A program made the translations under genes and the position numbers. A DNA stretch of 64,000 nt, from the NCBI GenBank assembly GCA_947034895.1, contig OX344764.1:372001-436000 (forward strand), read 5' to 3'. Below, piece by piece: positions 56,247-64,000 of this stretch; the first letter of the stretch is position 1, and the number at the start of each line of letters is the position of its first letter. This stretch comes from Rhytidiadelphus loreus. Its lineage: Eukaryota; Streptophyta; Bryopsida; Hypnales; Hylocomiaceae. Under the pieces are notes generated by a model that saw nothing but the letters and a program-made list of their open reading frames with translations, did no database searches and was not told where the DNA came from.

Positions 56247-59200
56247 CTACACACATGCACAAAAGAAACAAAGCAAGATAGTAGAGAGTACGGTAGTTGC
56301 TGAATCAAGGGCCTCTACTTCAAGCACAACATTTAAAATGATGCTTAAGACATCTTCTTTGACCTCATAACTTCCAAAAGAGCCCTTCACCGCATGAGCA
56401 GTTGGGACCATCGAAAATTTAGACACTATTACTACGTGAGAAAAAACAAACGACTGTGGCTTATCATCTCTCAACCAATAAGTACGACTTCTTGCCCTAA
56501 GACGTTCATACCAGTACCCTCGTAAGACTTGATCCCCAGGAACATACGAGCTACAGGACAGATCAATGAATTTGTTTTGCACCACATGTAGCCTCTTATC
56601 TACTAACATGATCCAGAACGACTCATCATCAGTTGAATCTGCCCTAACAACAATATTCTTCCCAATGGAAACATCCTCCACTATCCACTCACCACCCGAG
56701 CCTACTTCTACCTCTTCATCTGAATCATAAAGCAATCTAACTTGGGAACTTGATCGTGGTTTCAACCTCCACAATGTCCAAGGACCTACATGAGATTTTT
56801 GATGGCAAGGAAAATCTATGTCCATTTCTGAACAGGACCAACAAAAGCAAGAAAGAACTCGAAATTGAATTAAGGTAGGATCCTTACTGGACACGGAACG
56901 CACTTGATGTTGCTTTCGACTACTTGGTACCGTCTCACATTGCAGATCTTGCACACAGGAGATGTCCCCTTCCTTGATCTCCCAGAAATACTTATTTGTA
57001 TATTTCCTGGAAGAAGGTGGTCCATGATGGTGTTTGTTACTTTCCTCCCTCAAAAACCTCATCATCTACTCTGCATTTTGGATGCATTGCCTGTGGACTT
57101 TGAGCTGTTCTTTACGAACTTCCCTTTTGCAAAGTGCACTTGCACCATCCACCTCCCCTTTCCCATGGCCAGATGCAAAATAATTCCACAACATTTGACA
57201 CCCCTCCAGTAATACACCATCGGTGACAGTCACACTGGGATATCTACTGATAAAGTACCAAGCCTGAGCTGATTTGAATTGACCACTGCAGCCATCCGAC
57301 CAAACAATGTGATTTTGGAGGGTGAAGCCCAAACCCTTCATAAAATTCCAATGCATCAAAAAGCAATGTTGAACGTACAAGGAATCATGGACCTTATCAT
57401 CTGACATACAGTAATGAATTTCTTTCAACAGAAGTGGCTCATTGTTTTCGTTGGACCAATTGGGATTTAATCTATAAGTTATGTGCACCAAAATCAAGAC
57501 TTGTTGGCTCCACCAATGCATACTTCGTGTCTTGTTTTGAATTTTCATGGAGTAGTTCTCCGCGAAATCAACACAGGAAATGACAGTGTCGCTAGGAACT
57601 GAATTGAACAACTCCTTGAACTGCAGATCTTGCCAAGTTGTGATGTAATTATGGACAAGAAATGCTTCTAGGCGAGGCTTGAGGTATTCAAAAAGATTAG
57701 ATGGCTTTGTTTCACGGTACTGAACCGCTGGTGCCTTTTTAGGCAATCCTTCTTCATTATAACCAACAACTTCAGACCCTATGGATTTCCATTTGACAAG
57801 CTTTTCTGAAGACTGCTCAAGTGGACAGGTTTTGAAAAGCTTTATGCCACATGACACACATTCTCCAAGCAAGCAATCACGTCTATGAAACATCTGAAAA
57901 TCCTCTTTCGCACAAAGAATGGACTCCCACAAGCTACTAAGACTACCGTAAGCCATAGTGTTTTTTGAACATGCAGGTAATAATTTTGGACCATTATTAC
58001 ACACCATGCCACAAACACAAGAATAGTTTAGATGCACACCCTGAGGATCCGTATGTAATTTGTTGATTCCGACTTTGAGGTCGCTTAGCTCTTGGTGGTA
58101 CTTGTAGCAGCATTCTTTAAGCGCCTCACCCACCATGGTTTCAGTTGATTGAAAGATGTGAGGCTACACTTTATGCTCCCATGCTTTTCTTTGAAAGCTG
58201 TGTAGAATTCAAGTTGTCATTGGGCCACATTTCAATATCATATCATTAAATGAATGAAAGATAGTAATCAGAAAGCATTGATGTACTACCTTAAAAAAGA
58301 CTCATCAGCATAAAGGAGTCATCTCCAAACTAGAAGGACTCATTAGCAAAAATGACCCTAAACTCTACAAATATTAAGGACTCATTAGCATAAAGGAGTC
58401 GTCTCCAAACCAAAAGGACTCATTAGCAAAAAGGACCCTAAACTCTACAAACATTAAGGACTCATTAGCACAAAGGAATCATCCACAAACACAAAAGGAC
58501 TCAAAGCACAAAGGAGTCCTAGACAATGGATGCACAAAGGACTCATTTACAAAGGAGTCATGAGCAATAAGGAATCATCCACAAACACAAAAGGACTCAA
58601 AGCACAAAGGAGTCCTAGACAATGGATGCACAAAGGACTCATTTACAAAGGAGTCATGAGCAATAAGGAATCCTTTCTGATTCTAAAAAGGACTAATGAG
58701 CACAAAGCTCTATTCTAAGAAACTAAGGGCATTCATGACTGTTATTACATAAGGAGTCAAAGGAAAAGCACATAGTGGTAAGTAAAAGCATGGAATTAAA
58801 GCATGTAAGTGCGTACTCACTAGCCATGGACTATTGCCCCAAAAATCCCATTTGTAGTACATAGTCCTTAAAAACATCAACTAAAGAGATCTTAAGCAAA
58901 AAGCAATCGAAATTTGTGCCTACGTAAGACACTGCAAGCACTAAGCATATCAAAACTAGCAAGCTCAAATACTGAATACAAAGTATGAACATAGTCATTT
59001 CAAAGCAAGACTATCAAAGGATGAAATGGAAATCAGAAAGTGTCCTTGAACTCACCTCCAATACTTGAAATAGTGTGTTGGGTGCTCCTCGTATTGATTC
59101 ACTCCAATCCAGTGTCTAATAATGTCCTTCTGATTGGGAGAGACAGTGGTTTCTGAAGTCCAGAAGTTGAGGACCACCTTTTTTACCGGATTAGGCAAGA

Positions 59201-59690
59201 CATCGGACCAACGTGTTGATCGATAGTTCAACCAGAATGCATTTTGCTGAGTGTCCAGTAACAAACATCTTTTCATGCCTCTCCTAAGATTTCTCCTATC
59301 CACCCCTATCAAGTCAGCAACGCTTCTATTACTTCCCATATTGGAAGATGTTGCAAGTGTACACACAATATCCTTGGCCATGACAATCTTCGACTCTCTC
59401 ACTCTAGTTAGGTGATCTATCATGTCTCCTTTCAAGTTACTGAAAAATGAATGTCTAAGTTTAACTTTGATAGGGTCGATTAGGAAATCAGGAAGCATTT
59501 CGATAAGCAATGCGTGCCCAAGAAACTTCTCAATTGTTAAGTGCTGTACAACTGGATCATAGCTTCTTAGGCAAGTTGAAACTATGTCGGCAAATTTTGT
59601 AGTCAATTTAGAGCATGTACGTTGCACACTACGATCAGAAGCATTTGTGAGCCCCAAATTCGTCACTTGGGACTCATTGTTTTCTTTTTT
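56247..59690 (-). pseudogene. DDE-type transposase-like gene, two main exons, one in-frame TAG
   Basis: The upstream exon (about 59690-59053) encodes a helix-rich region with a possible helix-turn-helix (SVADLIGVDRRNLRRGMKR) and ends at WR|GTGAGT. No ATG is visible, so a first exon may be missing. After an intron full of tandem repeats, the second exon (about 58170-56247, acceptor GTGTAG) has a Cys-rich zinc-like part (CVCGMVC, CLLGECVSCGIKLFKTC). The transposase signatures follow: ISCVDFAENYSMK, HIVWSDGCSGQFKS and FASGHGKGEVDGASALCKRE, supplying three acidic positions of an RNase H-like catalytic core. An in-frame TAG at 57066 is followed directly by 270 codons in the same frame (MMRFLREESN, then PTLIQFRVLSCFCW). 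Similar proteins occur as domesticated or mobile transposases in animals; I do not assign a superfamily. Confidence 0.7.
58305..58680. repeat. Tandem GGACTC/GGAGTC repeats in the transposase intron
   Basis: Two 96-bp units (58475-58570 and 58571-58666) are virtually identical. To their left, units of about 70 bp built on AAGGACTCATTAGCA and AAAGGAGTC repeat two to three times. GGACTC and its complement GAGTCC alternate throughout. Confidence 0.88.
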
Positions 59691-60860
59691 TTAGTTTATT
59701 ATAAATTAAGGCATAAAGTACTACAAAAAGCCCAAAAAAGAGTGTAGAACCAAAATAGGTATGTCACGTACCAGTATAGCATTTGGTCATAAATAGCCTT
59801 TTATCCATAAATTACCCATAAAACCCACTTGTATATAGGTTAGAACCCGTAAGTAGTGGGAAACAATAGGGCTACTAGGAACTTACCCAAAATAGCCCAA
59901 ACCTAGTGCATGTGACCATGATAGGCTAAATTAGTCTTAGGAGAGTTAGGGAGGTCCCCATGTAAATCTCCAAAGATAGGTTCTAGTTTCCCCATTCCAC
60001 CAATGAAACATTAGGAATCCAAATTGTTAGCTTGCAGGTGTTACTTGTCCCAGACAAGCTGCATGGAGGAATCCACAGCCGCCGGATAGTGTTCTTGGAT
60101 CTGGAACATGTCGGGATGTCCACAGCAAAACCCATTCGCCAAGATTCCCTCACATGTGAAAGATTCCCTGACTGCCGGTGATTCAACCGAAGTCAGTTTT
60201 CACCTCGCCACCAACTATGTGCCAGAATAGCCCAAGACTTGGCACGTGGCTTGGGGAACTCCATGAGAGGTTCCCCAAAAAGTCTCGGTTTTTTCTGATC
60301 TCCAAAGGATCTTTTTCCGAGTAGTCAACCGCCAAAGGCCACGTTGGGAAATTCATGGAAAATACCCAGGCCGTGGTAAAATCTCACTAAAAATTAGACT
60401 AGCATCTTTTATGTTAATAACGCGCCTCGACAAATTTCATGGTGTTCCAATAGCGGGAAGCAGTCGAAACTAACAACATTCCCCCAATTAATAATTACGA
60501 CAAGATCTTTGCGGGGTTGACCGGCGTCCCAGGAGCGTACGAAGTGGGAACGAAGACATCAAGGAGACTTTTCTTACTCCCTAGAGCCTCCCCAACAACC
60601 CTAGCTAGTTACCCAAGCCGAAAGAGGTAAACCCCAAAAGTTAGGTTTTTACCCTTTTAATTGGCCCCAGTTGGCACTAGTTTCCGATGGGTTTTTTGTG
60701 ATAGAAATAGGGGGTAGGGGGTTTTTTAGGATAAAAATGACATTTTGAAGCCATTGGCGCAATCCATTTGCAATTCCGAGATAAACTCCAAAAGTTAGAA
60801 GTTAGGGCCAGCGTAAAACCCAAAATTAGGTGAAAATCTCAAATTTGGATGAAAATCCGG
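59691..60860. other. Upstream region of the transposase gene and probable LTR flank
   Basis: No gene. Segment 59.75-60.0 kb has AGCC/CCCA-rich phrases, and 60.2-60.8 kb looks like transcribed leader sequence. Nothing further can be supported. Confidence 0.35.
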
Positions 60861-61260
60861 ATGGATGAGGTTACTCGTTGAGGGGGGGAGTGGGACCTTG
60901 GAAACCTATAAAAGGGGGCCCTTCTCTCTCCCAAAACACCCCCAATACTTGTTTTGGGTCCGTAGGTCCAACCTCTCTTGGTTTTGGCAACTTTTGGCCA
61001 AAACTTCCTACGGTGTTTTTGGAGCACCTTGCTCCTCCTTATTGTTGCGATTCTAGTGTTGAAGGTCCTTGGGGGCCCTTCTTTCTTGTCTTGTAACTCT
61101 TGTGTGGTTCCTTTTTGAGTTTCTTACCGTCCCAAGTCGGTCGGGTGTCTTTCGTTTGTGTCTTGTACTAATCCTGGAACCACCCTCCACCGTACCTTGG
61201 CGATGCCGCTTTGGGGGGCTTCCAGTTCATATTGTGTTATTTATGTTTCACTAACCCTCC
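60861..61260 (+). promoter_or_regulatory. LTR-like promoter with TATA box
   Basis: CCTATAAAAGGGGGCCCTTC at about 60905-60924 is a strong TATA context. It is followed by a leader rich in CTCC and TTGG, as in R-U5 regions of plant LTR retrotransposons. Open frames after it have no recognisable proteins. A second LTR is not seen inside the window, so a truncated 5' LTR or an unrelated promoter are both possible. Confidence 0.35.
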
Positions 61261-61379
61261 TTTACTAACCACGTCCCTTTCCGTATTTCGTTACTAACCA
61301 AGTCTATTACCTTTGCAATTGAGTCGAGTCCTCGTGTCCGTATTTGGAAAAGAGTGGGGTAGTTACCTTCGGGAAACAA

Positions 61380-61600
61380 AACTCTACCTTTCCTAGTGGT
61401 CTCAAGTCCTAGATGGTGTGTTAAAAGAGTGTCAGACGGCAAAGCTTTGAACCTCCAAAGTAGTATCAAGTCCTAGATTTGGTGTTAAACCCAAATCAAG
61501 GGCGAAGCTTTGAACTTACCGTCTCATTAGTGCCAAAGTTTAGTCTCCAAAACGTGTTGGAGACAAACCAAAGTTTAGCGTCCAAAATTACGTCTTATAG
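61380..61600. repeat. Short repeats with AGTCCTAGAT and CAAAGCTTTGAAC
   Basis: TCAAGTCCTAGAT is repeated twice, and CAAAGCTTTGAAC or CGAAGCTTTGAAC twice, about 65 bp apart. This is followed by variants of CCAAAGTTTAG. Confidence 0.6.
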
Positions 61601-61762
61601 GCCATGATCATTGTCAAGTCCTGTCTTGGCTAGTTCACAAGGGTAATTCTAACCTTTGGGGTACTGCTCGGGCCCACAATAGAACCCTTTAGCCAAAGGA
61701 AAGAAAAAGGGGGGGGGAAGGAAAGTGCCCCCATTACCTAAGTTCTTTTTTTTTAGTTAGCC

Positions 61763-62065
61763 CGCCCAGCCAGCCAGGAGCGGCCCAGCCAGGAGCGGCC
61801 CCCGAACCGGCAGCTAGGAGCAGCCCCGACCGGCAACAGGAGTGGCCCCGGCAGGCCCAGCTAGGAGCGGCCCCCGAACCGGCAGCTAGGAGCAGCCCCG
61901 ACCGGCAACAGGAGCGGCCCCGGCAGGCCCAGCTAGGAGCAGCCCCCGAACCGGCAGCAGGAGCGGCCCCCGCCCAGTAGCCAGGAGCGGCCCCCGCCCA
62001 GCAGCAAGAGCGGGCCCCAACAACAGCGGGGCAGCCAAGAGGCCCCCCAGCAGCAACGGCCAGCC
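61763..62065. repeat. GC-rich AGGAGCGGCCCC minisatellite
   Basis: About twelve imperfect copies of CAGGAGCGGCCCC or CTAGGAGCAGCCCC are separated by CGAACCGGCAG or CGACCGGCAA. A higher-order unit of about 75 bp is visible. It is followed by a pyrimidine tract (TTTCCTTTTCTTTTC). It stands out in base composition from everything around it. Confidence 0.88.
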
Positions 62066-64000
62066 TTGGCCCCGATTAACTATTTCCTTTTCTTTTCTTT
62101 TTTTTGGTTTTTTTCCTTTTGGTAAAAAATCAGATTAGGGAACTAAAAAAGGGGAGGGGGAAGAATAGAATTAGCAAGGTAGGATAGCTTAGGGAGCTAG
62201 GGGAACAAACTAGAAAGTAGGATAGCCTAAGAGATTAGGAAGAAATAGAAGTAGCAAGGTAGGGAAGCATAGGAACCTAGGAAGGTACTAGCGAGTGGGT
62301 AGAGTAGAAGCCATAGGAAGGGAGGGGATCCGCCACCCATACTAACAACCCAAAAAACAAGGAGACGTTTCCATCTCACCTCACTAACTCTCCCCTCCCA
62401 ACCCACACATCACCACTTCCAAGTGCCATGGGAGAAGTGGGGAGAAAACTTAAATAGGGAGAGGAGACCATCGAAAGGGTAGAAGGGAAATCCATCCCAC
62501 CTTTAGGGTGAGACGGGCGTAAGAGGTAGTTAGGCAATATTTTGACTTTTGGATTCCTTCCACATTGGGATAAGATGATGCGTAAGTGGTAGTTAGAACG
62601 TAGTTTGACCTTCTAAGTAGGTAGGTGACCAACCCACCCCCTTCCATCAATAGGGCACGCGGGTTGAGGAGAAGGAGAAAGAAGGAGGAGGGGCATGCAC
62701 GGAAGGAAGCGTTAGTCTCTTGAAATTACAAATACGTCGGGGCCAACCAAATACGTGGCCTACGAGCCGCAAGTGACCATGGTGGAAGAAGGTGAATTGA
62801 TCGCCCTCCTCACGGAACACCATGCCGGAGTAAGAACCTAACCTTCCCCCCACGTCACTGGCCCACTAGGGGTAAGAGTCTCAGTTAGGCCGAGAGCTAG
62901 GTACCATTAGAGTCCACGTCAGGTCAGAAATAATGAGGAAATCTTAGAGTAGGCTTTGAGGGGTTTCCGAAAACATAAGACACATAGGAATCAGAGTTAG
63001 GATGCCCAAGATATCGATGGATGAAGTTTAGAGCCCAAAACGGATGAAACTTGGAAGTGTTCGTTCAACCAAGTTGAGACTTAGGATTTAGATAGAAAAT
63101 AGGGAGTCAGGTCCGTAGGTCAAATTTCACCCCCAACCAGATTTGGAAACCCATAGAAAACCATGGATGAAGTTTGATAGCCGTGTGGTCAAAACTTCAT
63201 CCACCCATAGCGGGCGATTAGAGAGTCCAATTTGAACGAGCCTTAGGTTTTTAGAAATGGCGTGAGATAATCTTTTACCTTAGGACATTAGAATAGGATT
63301 TGGAAATAGGAAACACAAAAACATAGTATAGCAGGATAGTCAGCTTAGGAGTCGTAGAACCACGATTAGAGGGTCACAATTAGGAACTTAGCAAAAAAGA
63401 TCCATTGCTTGGAAGGCACAATGGATTGACGCTTAGACACCCATTAGAGTAGGACACTATCATAGAACTAGAACCTGGTTGTGTTCGCCGATTTACCAAA
63501 GGTGGGTAAATAAGCACCCACAGCATCCTGATGTCTTTCAGGTGCACTCTCTATCTCTGAGCTCTTTTGAAATCAACTCTTCCTTGCACTAACAACACTC
63601 GCACTTTGTTGCAAAATGCCAATCCAAGAAACTAGCCCTAAGCAGCAGCAAAGAAAATGGCAGTTTTGCAAACAATGCTCAACAGAATGGTTACCCTAAT
63701 CTCTACTTGAGATAGAACGGTCAGGATGCTCCAGCAAAACATAAACGATAAAGACCTGTCGATCGTTATGCATACACATCAAACCCCTATACGTTATCCT
63801 ACGGCTCTTTGGACAGAGTTCCACGATGATAACAAGGAAGTTCACATGTAATTGAGAATTGGAGGAGTTTTTCTAAAGATTATTTGAAAATCCAGCCTCT
63901 TGGGTTGGGTCTGTCGTTTGAGGGTTAATTTACAATTCTTGACCAACTTGTTTGCTCCAGTTGGTCATCCTTGACAAACTACCCAAATTACTAAAAAAGG
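62066..64000. other. Right end of window, no gene recognised
   Basis: Purine-rich sequence with AGGAAG/TAGGATAG-like repeats at 62.15-62.3 kb. Phrases such as GGATGAAGTTT recur at 63.02 and 63.17 kb. It may be internal leader of the retroelement suggested by the TATA box at 60.9 kb. No protein gene, tRNA or rRNA was found. Confidence 0.4.

Overview
The window looks like plant nuclear DNA, most likely from a moss or another bryophyte. It has sparse genes, GT-AG introns, many degenerate mobile elements, and one large intact PPR-DYW organelle RNA-editing factor whose wording (MYAKCGSIDDARLAF, DVITWNVMIG) is typical of moss members of that family. Nothing points to a bacterial, organellar or viral replicon. 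The organism is inferred from gene style only.

Layout. 0.4-12.6 kb: a block holding a candidate small gene (3.1-4.1 kb), a coiled-coil protein gene (5.9-7.5 kb) and a broken hAT transposase (8.4-11.7 kb). Clusters of one short motif (ACCCGCAGTCGCCC) occur between and around these genes. 12.9-25.4 kb (minus strand): a large element, called A here, with about 20 copies of a palindrome close to TRTCGGCTGSCAGCCGAYA, a long spliced gene with a ParB-like domain followed by a DNA-methyltransferase-like fold, and fragments of other unknown genes. A gag-like element (B1, 15.4-19.05 kb) sits inside it. 25.6-29.1 kb (minus strand): a second, better preserved gag-like element (B2) related to B1. 29.5-34.4 kb (plus strand): element A2, a relative of A, with a three-exon ParB/methyltransferase-like gene and about 15 copies of a completely different palindrome (half-site TTTAACTCGA). 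34.6-36.9 kb: an FCP1-like (HAD phosphatase) gene with a degraded first catalytic motif. 37-40 kb: gene-free, with two foldback elements. 40.0-43.7 kb: the PPR-DYW gene. 44-49 kb: degenerate tandem repeats and a large foldback. 49.2-52.8 kb: a spliced coiled-coil/RING-like gene. 53.9-54.7 kb: an inverted array of palindromic units. 56.2-59.7 kb (minus strand): a spliced DDE-type transposase-like gene with tandem repeats in its intron. 60-64 kb: probable LTR-type sequence and a GC-rich minisatellite, with no recognisable protein gene.

Two themes run through the window. First, several mobile elements carry a private short repeated motif in their non-coding DNA. In A and A2 these motifs are palindromes of about 20 bp, and both elements encode the same unusual ParB-like plus methyltransferase-like protein. 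This looks like a protein/site pair that has diverged together (partition-like, silencing or anti-silencing). Second, the element genes are interrupted mainly by in-frame TAG codons. My hand count is about 29 TAG, 6 TGA and 2 TAA, often with no frameshift over a kilobase or more, whereas the 3.7 kb host PPR gene has none. C-to-T decay of methylated CAG is the simplest explanation. Amber recoding is the alternative and can be tested.
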